A stretch of 64,000 nt of DNA from Marisediminitalea alba (lineage in GTDB: Bacteria > Pseudomonadota > Gammaproteobacteria > Enterobacterales > Alteromonadaceae), in NCBI RefSeq assembly GCF_002993365.1, contig NZ_PVNP01000089.1, positions 62,001 through 126,000 of the forward strand, given 5' to 3'. Below, piece by piece: positions 30,073 to 38,567 of this stretch; the stretch's first letter is position 1, and every line of letters begins with the position of its first letter. Below the pieces are notes generated by a model that searched no databases, was not told the origin of the DNA, and was given only the letters and a program-made list of their open reading frames with translations. The position numbers and the translations under genes were made by a program.

Positions 30073-31629
30073 ATGCGTTTAGAAATCAGCTGTCAGGACC
30101 GTCTTGGGATCACCCAGGATGTGTTAGATATTTTAGTGACCCATAATATTGATCTCAGAGGTATCGAGATTGATGAGGGTGGCAAAATATTTCTTAACTT
30201 CCCCAATATTAAATTTGAAGATTTTCAGCATTTAATGCCTAAAATACGTCGTATTGAGGGTATCGAAGACGTAAAAACCACTTTATTTATGCCCGGTGAG
30301 CGGGAACGCAATCAGCTCTCCGCGATTGTGCAAACCCTGCCGGATCCGGTGTTCTCCATTGATAACAAAGGCAAGCTTCTGTTGTGTAACGACGCCGTTA
30401 CCAGTGGCCTGGAAATGGATATTAGTGAACTGCTGAACACTGAAATCAGTGAGTATGTGAAAGGCTTTAATTTTGGTCGTTGGCTGGAGGGCAAAGCGCC
30501 CGGTCATAAAAGCACCAAAGTAAAATTTATTCAGCAGGATTTTGTTGCCGATATTTTACCTATCACGGTTCCCGATGCGGCCGATACCACCATTCTTGCC
30601 GGCGCCGTGGTGATGCTCAAATCCGAAGTCAGGCTGGGTCAGCAGATCAACGTGTTCCATCAGCACGGTACTGACAGCTTTGATAAGCTGGTGACCCAGT
30701 CACCGGTTATGCAACAAACTATCAGTGAGGCAAAACGTATTGCCGACCTGGACGCCCCCATTCTTATTTTTGGCGAAACCGGTACCGGTAAAGAAATGCT
30801 GGCCAAAGCCTGTCACCAAAGTAGCCGCCGCGCAGATAAGGCGTTCCTGGCGCTTAATTGTGGCGCGCTGCCCGATAATGTGGCCGAAACAGAGTTATTT
30901 GGTTACGCCGCCGGAACCTTTAATCAGACCGAAGGTAAAGCTGGCCTGCTGGAACTGGCTGCGGGCGGTACTTTATTGCTGGATGAAATTGCCGATATGT
31001 CGGTGCATCTACAAGCAAAGTTATTGCGCGTATTGGAAGACGGGGAGTTTCGCCGGGTAGGGGACGTAAATCCGGTTGCGGTTGACGTGCGCTTTATTTG
31101 TACCACCTGCCAGGATCTGGGCCAGTTAGTTGATGAGGGTAAGTTCCGTAAGGAATTGTATTACCGCCTTAACGTGCTCGGGTTGGTGGTGCCGGCGCTG
31201 CGTGAACGTCGTTCAGACATTGTACCGCTGTCAGAATCCTTTATTTTGCAGCACAGCGCCAAGCTGGGTCGCAGACCAGCCAAACTGAGCAAATCCTGCG
31301 TTGAGTTTCTCCAGCAGTATCCCTGGCCAGGTAACGTCAGGCAGTTGCAGAATGCCCTGTTCCGAGCGTTGTCATTGCTGGATGGTAACGAAATCACCAA
31401 AGAAGATATTCAGTTACCCAGCTGTACGCCGAGCATGACCTACGTTGATGAGAATTTTGAGGGTACGCTCGACGAAGAGGTGAAAAAATTTGAACGGGAT
31501 TTGCTGCGTAAGCTTTATCCTTCTTACCCAAGTACCCGACAACTGGCCAAAAAGCTGGGCTTGAGTCATACCGCGATTGCCAACAAACTGCGCGAATATG
31601 GTATAAATAAGGCCACTGTAAAGCTTTAA
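30073..31629 (+). CDS. tyrR: Aromatic amino acid transcriptional regulator TyrR/PhhR
   Basis: A 518-residue regulator that responds to aromatic amino acids. An ACT domain is at residues 1-75, a PAS domain at about 80-180, an AAA+ domain at about 205-430 with Walker A GETGTGKE (234-241), and a Fis-type helix-turn-helix at the end. The sigma-54 contact loop GAFTGA is replaced by GTFNQT (281-286). This agrees with TyrR acting at sigma-70 promoters rather than sigma-54 ones. It is flanked by phhA and hppD, its likely targets. A hairpin follows. Confidence 0.94.
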   Translation: MRLEISCQDRLGITQDVLDILVTHNIDLRGIEIDEGGKIFLNFPNIKFEDFQHLMPKIRRIEGIEDVKTTLFMPGERERNQLSAIVQTLPDPVFSIDNKGKLLLCNDAVTSGLEMDISELLNTEISEYVKGFNFGRWLEGKAPGHKSTKVKFIQQDFVADILPITVPDAADTTILAGAVVMLKSEVRLGQQINVFHQHGTDSFDKLVTQSPVMQQTISEAKRIADLDAPILIFGETGTGKEMLAKACHQSSRRADKAFLALNCGALPDNVAETELFGYAAGTFNQTEGKAGLLELAAGGTLLLDEIADMSVHLQAKLLRVLEDGEFRRVGDVNPVAVDVRFICTTCQDLGQLVDEGKFRKELYYRLNVLGLVVPALRERRSDIVPLSESFILQHSAKLGRRPAKLSKSCVEFLQQYPWPGNVRQLQNALFRALSLLDGNEITKEDIQLPSCTPSMTYVDENFEGTLDEEVKKFERDLLRKLYPSYPSTRQLAKKLGLSHTAIANKLREYGINKATVKL

Positions 31630-31649
31630 TTACATTCTATTCCAACCAG

Positions 31650-31680
31650 GACGGGCTGCCAGAGGCAGCCCGTCTGCGTT
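31650..31680 (+). terminator. Hairpin after tyrR, probable terminator
   Basis: An 11-bp perfect stem pairs GACGGGCTGCC (31650-31660) with GGCAGCCCGTC (31664-31674), with an AGA loop. The trailing sequence is only moderately T-rich (TGCGTTTCTG), so termination may be leaky. Confidence 0.65.
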
Positions 31681-31722
31681 TCTGTCTCCTGATTTTTGCA
31701 GCCTCGCTTGCGTCATGTTTTA

Positions 31723-31739
31723 TTTACAAAAAGTGTAAA
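31723..31739. promoter_or_regulatory. Divergent TyrR-like half-sites before hppD
   Basis: TTTACA-N5-TGTAAA carries both TyrR half-sites, but in outward order with a shorter spacer. It lies about 95 bases before the hppD start. It is a weak candidate for TyrR or another regulator of the homogentisate genes. Confidence 0.3.
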
Positions 31740-31832
31740 CGCCACGGTTTGAGTCTGTCTCCGCGTAAGCTATCCGCCAGCCCATTTCTCTGATTATATA
31801 TGTTGCATAATTGTTAAATGGAGAAAGTGAAC

Positions 31833-32924
31833 ATGGCGAATAGCAATAATTATAATCCTCTGGGTACCGATGGCTTTGAGTTTGTTGAATATACAGCGGC
31901 AGATGAAGAAGGTATTGAGGCGCTAAAACACTTATTCAGCTCGTTAGGCTTTGCCGAGGTAGCTGAACACAAATCGAAACGCGTGTGGTTGTATCGTCAG
32001 GGCGATATTAACTTTATCGTCAATGCCGAACCCGCCTCCCAGGCAGAGGAGTTCGCTCGTCTACGCGGCCCAAGCGTTTGTGGCATGGCTTTCAGGGTTA
32101 AGGATGCCCGCGCGGCTATTGAACATGCCAAACAGCATGGCGGCAAAGAATTCCACGGCAACTTAGGGCCTATGGAACTCAATATCCCGGCCATCTATGG
32201 GATCGGTGAGAGCACGCTGTACTTTGTTGATTTATACGGTAAGCACAGCATTTATGATGTGGATTTTCGTTTTTATCCGGACTGGCAGGAACGTATGGAC
32301 AGCGCTGGCGCTGGCCTTAAGCTGGTGGACCACCTTACCCACAACGTAAAACGCGGCAACATGGCTGTGTGGGCGGAGTTTTACGAGAACATTGGTAACT
32401 TCCGCGAAATCCGCTACTTCGATATCGAAGGCAAGCTGACTGGTCTGGTGAGTAAAGCCATGACGTCTCCCTGCGGTAAAATCCGTATTCCGATTAATGA
32501 GTCGGTGGACGATCATTCACAAATCGAAGAGTTCATTAAAGCGTATAACGGCGAGGGCATTCAGCACATAGCGCTGGCTACCGATGATATCTACCAAACA
32601 GTTACCGATTTGAAGAATCGAGGCCTGGCGTTTATGGATACGCCGGATACTTACTATGAAGCGGTTAACGACAGAGTAAAAGGGCACGGTGAGTCCATTG
32701 AGCAATTAAAGGATTTGCGGATCCTGATTGACGGGGCACCAGAAAAGGACGGTATTTTACTGCAAATTTTCACCGACACGGTAATCGGTCCGGTGTTCTT
32801 TGAAATCATCCAGCGCAAAGGCAATGAAGGCTTCGGCGAGGGTAACTTTAAAGCCCTGTTTGAAAGTATCGAACAGGATCAAATTCGCCGTGGCGTGCTG
32901 AATGTTGAGGACGGCAATGCGTAA
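31833..32924 (+). CDS. hppD: 4-hydroxyphenylpyruvate dioxygenase
   Basis: A 363-residue non-haem iron enzyme that converts 4-hydroxyphenylpyruvate to homogentisate. Two vicinal-oxygen-chelate domains are present. Iron ligands are the histidines in VDHLTHNV (near 165) and IQHIALAT (near 245), and the glutamate in FFEIIQRKG (near 325). The ATG at 31833 has GGAGAAAG ten bases upstream; an ATG 15 bases earlier overlaps that site. Its stop overlaps the hmgA start, so the catabolic genes are an operon. Confidence 0.96.
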   Translation: MANSNNYNPLGTDGFEFVEYTAADEEGIEALKHLFSSLGFAEVAEHKSKRVWLYRQGDINFIVNAEPASQAEEFARLRGPSVCGMAFRVKDARAAIEHAKQHGGKEFHGNLGPMELNIPAIYGIGESTLYFVDLYGKHSIYDVDFRFYPDWQERMDSAGAGLKLVDHLTHNVKRGNMAVWAEFYENIGNFREIRYFDIEGKLTGLVSKAMTSPCGKIRIPINESVDDHSQIEEFIKAYNGEGIQHIALATDDIYQTVTDLKNRGLAFMDTPDTYYEAVNDRVKGHGESIEQLKDLRILIDGAPEKDGILLQIFTDTVIGPVFFEIIQRKGNEGFGEGNFKALFESIEQDQIRRGVLNVEDGNA

Positions 32925-34047
32925 CCCGGCGCGTTTTCCGCTTAAGGAAGGCCTGCATTCCCGGCAGGCCCATGCGGACTTACCTGAGCAGGCGATCTAC
33001 GAACGGGAAGTGGGCCGCGAGGGCTTTTTCGGTCCGGCCTCACATATTCACCACAAACATCCGCCTACGGGCTGGGTGGAGTGGGAAGGTGAGCTGCGCC
33101 CCAGAGCCATGGATCTGAACCAGCTTAATGAGCTTGCCATGGCCCGGTCGCCATTTTCGGCGCCGGTGATCCTGCACAATGCCCACTGTCAGTATCGCTT
33201 CTGGCATTGCAATGAACCTATGACCGAACTGGCGCGCAACGCCGACGGTGATGATTTGCTGTTTGTCCATCGTGGTCAGGGTGAGCTGTTTTGTGACTAT
33301 GGCCATATGTCCGTAAGCGAAGGTGATTACATTGTTATTCCACGCGCAACAATGTGGCGGCTAACGCCAGAAACTCCGATGCAACTGCTTATGATAGAAG
33401 CCACCGACGACAGCTACCAGTTGCCGGAAAAAGGCATGGTAGGCCAGCACGCGGTGTTCGATCCGGCAATGCTTGAGTATCCACGCATCAATGACACCTT
33501 TCTGGCCCAGCAGGATGAAAATACCTGGCGGGTAGACGTTAAGCGACACCAGCGTTTATCTCGCATTACCTATCCGTTTAACCCGCTGGATGCACAGGGG
33601 TGGCACGGTGATTTAACCGTGATGAAGATTAACTGGCGCGATATCCGGCCGTTAATGAGTCATCGCTATCATTTGCCACCCTCTGCGCACACCACCTTTG
33701 TGGCCAAACGGTTTGTTATCTGTACGTTTGTACCGCGCCCGATTGAAAGCGATCCCGGCGCGCTGAAGGTGCCGTTTTATCACAGCAATGACGACTTTGA
33801 TGAGGTGCTTTTTTACCATGCCGGTGACTTTTTCAGTCGCGATAATATTGAAGCAGGGATGGTCACTTTCCATCCTGCCGGCTTTACTCATGGTCCGCAC
33901 CCCAAGGCATTTGCCGCCGGCCAGGCACATGCCAAAACCTTTACCGACGAAGTCGCTGTAATGCTGGACACCCGCGATGCGTTGCAGGCAACGGCAGCGG
34001 CTGAATCGGTGGAAAACCCCGACTATGTATACAGCTGGCGGGGCTAG
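32917..34047 (+). CDS. hmgA: Homogentisate 1,2-dioxygenase
   Basis: A 376-residue cupin-fold ring-cleaving enzyme that makes maleylacetoacetate from homogentisate. The iron site near the C-terminus contains histidines and a glutamate in FDEVLFYHAGDF and FTHGPHP. The sequence is similar to short bacterial/archaeal-type homogentisate dioxygenases rather than the about 430-residue Pseudomonas form. The ATG at 32917 has GAGGA seven bases upstream; ATG 32902 is an alternative giving five more residues. It overlaps hppD by eight bases. Confidence 0.93.
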   Translation: MRNPARFPLKEGLHSRQAHADLPEQAIYEREVGREGFFGPASHIHHKHPPTGWVEWEGELRPRAMDLNQLNELAMARSPFSAPVILHNAHCQYRFWHCNEPMTELARNADGDDLLFVHRGQGELFCDYGHMSVSEGDYIVIPRATMWRLTPETPMQLLMIEATDDSYQLPEKGMVGQHAVFDPAMLEYPRINDTFLAQQDENTWRVDVKRHQRLSRITYPFNPLDAQGWHGDLTVMKINWRDIRPLMSHRYHLPPSAHTTFVAKRFVICTFVPRPIESDPGALKVPFYHSNDDFDEVLFYHAGDFFSRDNIEAGMVTFHPAGFTHGPHPKAFAAGQAHAKTFTDEVAVMLDTRDALQATAAAESVENPDYVYSWRG

Positions 34048-34059
34048 GAGGAGAGCAGT

Positions 34060-35070
34060 ATGAAATTAGCAACTTATAAAAACGATTCCCGGGACGGGCA
34101 GTTAATGCTGGTCAGCCGGGATTTAAAACTCACCTGTAGCGCCGCACCGGTGGTAAAGACTATGCAGCAGTTACTGGATAACTGGGATGAACTGTTTGAA
34201 CCGCTGAATGAAAGATATCAGGCGCTATGTTCAGGTGAACTGCTAGCTGAAAAATTTGATGCGCAAAAATGCCATTCACCACTACCCAGAGCCTATCACT
34301 GGGCCGATGGCAGCGCCTATGTGAACCACGTTGAGCTGGTCAGGCGCGCCCGCGGTGCAGAGGTGCCTGAAAGCTTCTGGCACGATCCGCTGATGTATCA
34401 GGGGGGCAGCGACGACTTTATCGGCCCTTATGATGATATCGAAGTGCCTGATGAAAGTATGGGCATCGATTTTGAGGCTGAAATAGCGGTTGTCACGGCA
34501 GATGTGCCAATGGGCACCGCAGATGACCACGCGGGTAACTTCATTAAGTTGCTGATGCTGGTAAATGATGTGTCGCTGAGGGGCCTGATCCCTGGTGAAC
34601 TGGCTAAAGGCTTTGGATTTTATCAGTCCAAGCCGGCCAGCAGCTTTGCACCGGTAGCGGTTACGCCCGATGAGCTAGGCGACAGCTGGTTTGACAGTAA
34701 GGTGCATTTAGCATTGTTAACTCACTATAACAATGAACTGTTTGGTAAGCCCAATGCCGGGGTCGATATGACCTTTAATTTTAATCTGCTGGTGGCGCAT
34801 GCGGCGCGCACCCGCAACCTTGGTGCCGGTACCATTATTGGCTCAGGTACGGTATCGAATAAACAAGGTACCGATCACGGGTCGGCCATCGTGCATGGCG
34901 GAGTTGGGTATTCCTGTATTGCCGAAGTCAGAATGATTGAAACGATCCGGGATGGACAACCTTCTACCGCTTTTATGAGTAATGGCGACACCGTTCGTAT
35001 CGAAATGGCAGATAATGACGGCAGCAGTATTTTTGGTGCCATTGAGCAGCGCGTAAAAATTAAAAAATGA
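34060..35070 (+). CDS. Fumarylacetoacetase (FAH family)
   Basis: A 336-residue fumarylacetoacetate hydrolase-fold enzyme, giving fumarate and acetoacetate, the last step of tyrosine breakdown. The metal site is visible in IDFEAEIAVV (near 140) and MLVNDVSLRG (near 170). A substrate-binding stretch reads GTIIGSGTVSNK (near 260). It is shorter than eukaryote-like FAH (about 420 residues), as in other gammaproteobacteria. GGAGGAGAG precedes the ATG, and the gap to hmgA is 12 bases. Confidence 0.92.
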   Translation: MKLATYKNDSRDGQLMLVSRDLKLTCSAAPVVKTMQQLLDNWDELFEPLNERYQALCSGELLAEKFDAQKCHSPLPRAYHWADGSAYVNHVELVRRARGAEVPESFWHDPLMYQGGSDDFIGPYDDIEVPDESMGIDFEAEIAVVTADVPMGTADDHAGNFIKLLMLVNDVSLRGLIPGELAKGFGFYQSKPASSFAPVAVTPDELGDSWFDSKVHLALLTHYNNELFGKPNAGVDMTFNFNLLVAHAARTRNLGAGTIIGSGTVSNKQGTDHGSAIVHGGVGYSCIAEVRMIETIRDGQPSTAFMSNGDTVRIEMADNDGSSIFGAIEQRVKIKK

Positions 35071-35111
35071 GTTATGCTTAAACATACAACAATGACAATA
35101 AGGTTGCGCAT

Positions 35112-35765
35112 ATGAGCTTAAAACTCTACGGCTACTGGCGTTCCTCGGCGACATACCGGGTCCGCATTGCTTTAAATCTGAAGGGTCTCGACTACGAATA
35201 TGTGCCGGTGCACCTGGTAATGGAAGGAGGGCAGCAACATCAGGAAGCTTACGACCGGCTTAACCCGGCACACCTGGTGCCTACCTTTGTAGATGATGAC
35301 GAAGACATCATTCTCAATCAGTCACTGAGTATCATAGAGTACCTTGATGAACGCTATCGCGAACCTTGTCCGCTATTGCCCTCCCACGCAGTGGAAAGGG
35401 CGCGGGTACGCTCGCTGGCTCAGGATATTGCCTGTGATATTCAGCCGCTGGCGAATCTGCGGGTGCTGAATAAATTGCAGGATGACTGCGGTTTATCCAG
35501 CGAACAGTCTGCAGACTGGGCCAGACAGTGGATAACCCGTGGCCTCACAGCCATCGAAAGACGGTTACAAACTCAGGCGGGACGCTACTGTTTTGATTTT
35601 GATGTCACACTGGCTGATGTTTGTTTGATCCCGCAGGTATTTAACGGCAAACGCTTTAATGTGGATATCAGTCAGTTTCCATTGATAAGCAAAATTTACG
35701 ATCAGTGTTTATCGCTGGAGGCGTTTCAGAAGGCGCAGCCGGAAAACCAGCCGGATGCCCCCTAA
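35112..35765 (+). CDS. maiA: Maleylacetoacetate isomerase (zeta-class GST)
   Basis: A 217-residue glutathione-dependent isomerase that converts maleylacetoacetate to fumarylacetoacetate. The zeta-class signature YWRSSATYRVRIALNLKG (residues 8-25) includes the catalytic serine pair (SS). The glutathione site NQSLSIIEYLDERY (near 67) is intact. It is the last gene of the homogentisate operon, followed by a strong terminator. Confidence 0.94.
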   Translation: MSLKLYGYWRSSATYRVRIALNLKGLDYEYVPVHLVMEGGQQHQEAYDRLNPAHLVPTFVDDDEDIILNQSLSIIEYLDERYREPCPLLPSHAVERARVRSLAQDIACDIQPLANLRVLNKLQDDCGLSSEQSADWARQWITRGLTAIERRLQTQAGRYCFDFDVTLADVCLIPQVFNGKRFNVDISQFPLISKIYDQCLSLEAFQKAQPENQPDAP

Positions 35766-35774
35766 ACCTGCAAT

Positions 35775-35803
35775 CAGTGAAGCGTTTGCTTCACTGGTTT
35801 TTT
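35775..35803. terminator. Bidirectional terminator between maiA and lrp-like gene
   Basis: A 9-bp perfect stem pairs CAGTGAAGC (35775-35783) with GCTTCACTG (35788-35796), with a T run to the right. The stop codon of the convergent Lrp-type gene lies inside the stem. Confidence 0.88.
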
Positions 35804-36258
35804 ATCGGTAACGAGGTGGTATTTTTCACCTGCTTTAAGGCAAAAGTTGAACTGAGGTGATCAACACAGGGCAGGTGAGTAAGTTTGGTTTTTAATAAAT
35901 ATTCGTATTCTTCAATACTTTCCACAATCACTTTCAGCAGATAATCTTTTTCGCCGCTGGTGGTGTGGCACTCGACAATTTCTTCAATCGATTGCACTGC
36001 ATTTTCAAAGTCGGTGAGTGAATCGCCATCATGATTTTTCAATGACACATAAATAAATACCGATACGCCCAAATTGAGCTTTTTACCGTTTAATAATGTG
36101 ACTTTGCGAAGAATGATCCCCTCTGCTTCAAGGCGTTTAACCCGACGCCAGCAGGGCGTGTGAGAAAGGCCTACCTGTTGGCTTAAATCCGCCATGGAGA
36201 TAGTCGCATTTTGTTGCAGCACGCGCAGAATTTCGCGGTCAAATTTATCCAGTTTCAT
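35791..36258 (-). CDS. Lrp/AsnC-family transcriptional regulator
   Basis: A 155-residue feast/famine regulator. The N-terminal winged helix-turn-helix ISMADLSQQVGLSHTPCWRRVKRLEAEG (residues 20-47) is standard for the family. The C-terminal RAM/AsnC ligand domain covers about 65-140. It is divergent from leucine dehydrogenase, so the likely ligand is a branched-chain amino acid and the likely target is that gene. This is inference from position. Confidence 0.9.
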   Translation of the reverse strand: MKLDKFDREILRVLQQNATISMADLSQQVGLSHTPCWRRVKRLEAEGIILRKVTLLNGKKLNLGVSVFIYVSLKNHDGDSLTDFENAVQSIEEIVECHTTSGEKDYLLKVIVESIEEYEYLLKTKLTHLPCVDHLSSTFALKQVKNTTSLPIKNQ

Positions 36259-36324
36259 TGAAGGGTGCCTGTGCCGGAAATGCTTCCGGTGATTATGATA
36301 GTTATTGTGCGTTACATTATAATA

Positions 36325-36342
36325 CTAGGATAACCATCCTAG
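36325..36342. promoter_or_regulatory. Inverted repeat, candidate operator for the Lrp-type regulator
   Basis: CTAGGAT-N4-ATCCTAG, a perfect 7-base dyad, lies between the divergent Lrp-type gene and leucine dehydrogenase. It has no T run, so it is more likely an operator than a terminator. Confidence 0.45.
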
Positions 36343-36405
36343 AAAGCGGTGTAGTAAAAAAAAGCGCTTGCGAGGTGTAAATTTAATGCCTGAAAGACGC
36401 AACGC

Positions 36406-36434
36406 TTGTCCTCACAAGGCTGCGCTACTATACA
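36406..36434 (+). promoter_or_regulatory. Sigma-70 promoter of leucine dehydrogenase
   Basis: A TTGTCC -35 box (36406-36411) and TATACA -10 box (36429-36434) are 17 bases apart. They put transcription start about 22 bases before the ATG. Confidence 0.5.
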
Positions 36435-36462
36435 CTTTTACTCTTAAGGAACTGTGAAGATA

Positions 36463-37521
36463 ATGTCTGTGTTTGAACATTCAGAATTTGATGCCCATGA
36501 GCATGTTGCGTTTTACTCCGATCCAGTTACCGGACTGAAAGCGATTATTGCGATTCACAACACCAATCTCGGGCCATCGCTGGGTGGCTGTCGAATGTGG
36601 CCTTATCTTAACAGCAGCGAAGCACTTACTGATGTACTGCGCTTATCAAAAGGCATGACCTACAAAGCAGCAATGGCCAACCTGCAGCAAGGCGGTGGCA
36701 AAGCGGTGATCATCGGCGACCCGCGTAAAGACAAAAGTGAAGCCTTTATGCAGTCGATGGGGCGTTTTGTGGAGAGCCTGAACGGCCGGTATATTACGGC
36801 TGAAGACTCAGGCATCACTGTTGACGATTTGAAAGCTGTGGCTACTCAAACAAGCCATGTGGCGGGGACGTCTGCGCAGTACAATGCACTGGGTGAAACC
36901 CCTACCGGCAATCCTGCACCATCAACTGCTTATGGCGTTTTTGTCGGGCTCAGGCAAACGGTGAAACATGTGCTTGGTAGTGATCTGCAAGGCGTGAAAG
37001 TAGCCATTCAGGGCATGGGGCATGTGGGGTACCGGCTGGCTAAACAGCTGCATGCTGAAGGCGCTGAGCTTTATGTAGCGGATATTTTTCCCGAAGGATT
37101 GGAGCGTGCCGAACAAGAACTGGGTGCTACAGTGGTTGCACCAGAAGAAATCTTAACCCTGCCGGTAGACGTGCTGGCGCCTTGTGCCATGGGGTCGTCG
37201 ATTAATGATGAGTCGGTGCCGGATATCCGCGCCAAAATCATTGCCGGTGCGGCAAATAATCAGTTAGCCCGGGAAGAGCTGGGAACGGTCTTACATAAAA
37301 AAGGCATTTGCTACGCGCCGGATTATGTTATCAACGCTGGTGGCATTATCGATATCTATCACCAGAAGCAGGCGGATAGTTCAGACCAGGCCATGCGTGA
37401 ACATCTGGCGAAAATTGGCGATACGCTGATTGAGGTTTATGAGCGCGCTGAAGCTGAAAATGCACCCACCAATCTGGTGGCTAATCGTATAGCAGAAGAA
37501 CGATTTGCAAAGCGGGGTTGA
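36463..37521 (+). CDS. ldh: Leucine dehydrogenase (Glu/Leu/Phe/Val dehydrogenase family)
   Basis: A 352-residue NAD-dependent enzyme that deaminates branched-chain amino acids to 2-oxo acids. The dimerisation/substrate domain has GPSLGGCRMWPY (near 38) and GMTYKAAMANLQQGGGKA (near 65), with the catalytic lysines. The Rossmann domain begins VAIQGMGHVGYRLA (near 180). The ATG at 36463 gives a start like Shewanella homologues (MSVFEHSEFD). A GTG nine bases earlier is too close to the AAGGA site. It probably feeds branched-chain catabolism. Confidence 0.92.
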   Translation: MSVFEHSEFDAHEHVAFYSDPVTGLKAIIAIHNTNLGPSLGGCRMWPYLNSSEALTDVLRLSKGMTYKAAMANLQQGGGKAVIIGDPRKDKSEAFMQSMGRFVESLNGRYITAEDSGITVDDLKAVATQTSHVAGTSAQYNALGETPTGNPAPSTAYGVFVGLRQTVKHVLGSDLQGVKVAIQGMGHVGYRLAKQLHAEGAELYVADIFPEGLERAEQELGATVVAPEEILTLPVDVLAPCAMGSSINDESVPDIRAKIIAGAANNQLAREELGTVLHKKGICYAPDYVINAGGIIDIYHQKQADSSDQAMREHLAKIGDTLIEVYERAEAENAPTNLVANRIAEERFAKRG

Positions 37522-37546
37522 ACTTTAGCTAACAAGTCGTCATAAT
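37518..37546 (+). promoter_or_regulatory. Sigma-70 promoter of the 4.5S RNA
   Basis: A TTGAAC -35 box (37518-37523) and CATAAT -10 box (37541-37546) are 17 bases apart. The -35 box overlaps the end of the leucine dehydrogenase gene. A start near 37553 gives about 40 bases of 5' leader before the mature RNA. Confidence 0.5.
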
Positions 37547-37594
37547 GCGCCGCGCTCGTGACTTGTAACCAGGTCACGGCGCACAAGTTTCTAT

Positions 37595-37706
37595 GGTGGG
37601 CTTTTGGTCCTCCCGCAATGATACTCTGTGAACCCGGTCAGGCCCGGAAGGGAGCAGCCGCAGCAGACGACTCATGTGCCGGGATGTGGCTGGAAGCCTG
37701 CCACCC
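37595..37706 (+). ncRNA. ffs: Signal recognition particle 4.5S RNA
   Basis: A 112-base RNA that binds Ffh and targets membrane proteins to the translocon. The universally conserved SRP domain is present: the apical loop GGAAGG sits within CCCGGAAGGGAGCAGCC, and the distal strand has GTGCCGGGATGTGGCTGG. The ends pair (GGTGGG with CCACC). The arrangement matches E. coli ffs closely. It is read in the + direction between leucine dehydrogenase and the convergent comFB-like gene. Confidence 0.97.
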
Positions 37707-37716
37707 AAATTCCTCT

Positions 37717-37989
37717 CTATTCTTTACGTGTTTTTGGCTGGTCGAGAAATTTAATTGCTTTTTCGATAGCATACTCAACGTTCATTTCCATTTGCTGACG
37801 TTCGCTTTGTGGCAGGTAAAATGCCATATCAACTTCATAACGAATGTAACGCGGTGGCACCTGATTTAGCGCCAGACAGCACAGATCTGCCAGATAATCA
37901 CCAGACTTGGTTTGATCCAGTCCTAGTTGAGTGATGCGTTCCAGTACCAGATGTTCGTAATAATTATGAATATCGTCATCTAATTTCAC
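37717..37989 (-). CDS. ComFB-family protein (possible c-di-GMP-binding)
   Basis: A 90-residue soluble protein resembling the late competence protein ComFB family: IHNYYEHLVLERI near residue 7, then CCLALNQVPPRYIRYEVDMAFYLP near 37-60. Some ComFB-type proteins in cyanobacteria bind c-di-GMP and affect motility and competence; whether this one does is unknown. It starts at GTG 37989 with AGGAAA six bases upstream. It is convergent with the 4.5S RNA, with only ten bases between their ends. Confidence 0.8.
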   Translation of the reverse strand: MKLDDDIHNYYEHLVLERITQLGLDQTKSGDYLADLCCLALNQVPPRYIRYEVDMAFYLPQSERQQMEMNVEYAIEKAIKFLDQPKTRKE

Positions 37990-38567
37990 GGTAATTTCCT
38001 ATTTTCAACAACCTATCAGTATTCAGTTATAGCTATTCTGGCTCAGTTGTCGAGCATCTTTAAGACAAAAAAGTCAATTGGGCGCTGTATCACGACCGAG
38101 TGTTCTCTTAATTTCCGAATAACGACAATCTACCGTACATTTTGCTGCCAATAGCCTTGCAACAAACTGAAAAAATTCGCGACGGGTATATGGTGGAGAT
38201 TTAGCCTTTCAGGCAAAAGTTTCATCATACAATTGGGTTATTTCGCTCGATGCGATTAATGACTGATTAGCGAGGGTAAACTGCCGGAACCCGTTTCCCT
38301 GTTTGGCCTTTCTGTTGTCCGTGTAAAATAAAAGCGTCTTCAATGTAATAAAAGTGTAATGCGGCGGAATAAATATAGTACAAATTATACTTTTTGATTA
38401 ATTTTTAACCTCGACTATCCCCTCCTGAACCTGCGCAAAATTGTCTGCAGATAGGTTTGCTGCTTAGTATGACTTCGGGAAAATTCCCATTCTAATGTCA
38501 TAAGTCGTTATAAAAACGGCAGTTCTTCCAACCGCTTTGGTTAGCAGGTTGGTCCAGGGAGATAGAA
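37990..38567. other. Intergenic region before the first TonB receptor
   Basis: About 580 bases without a supported gene. It must hold the promoter of the ComFB-like gene (minus strand) and of the TonB receptor (plus strand). A small dyad GGGAA-AA-TTCCC lies at 38478-38489. The right end carries the leader motif shared with the second receptor. Confidence 0.6.
38502..38562 (+). promoter_or_regulatory. Shared receptor leader motif, copy 1
   Basis: AAGTCGTTATAAA (38502) and GGTCCAGGGAGA (38551) flank a small hairpin (CCAACC with GGTTGG) just before the receptor start. The same two elements recur before the receptor at 41976. The second element holds the ribosome site. Confidence 0.55.

Noticed and set aside
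37558..37869. Open frame across the 4.5S RNA
   Set aside because: It lies over the conserved SRP RNA and the antisense of the ComFB gene. The RNA match explains the sequence.
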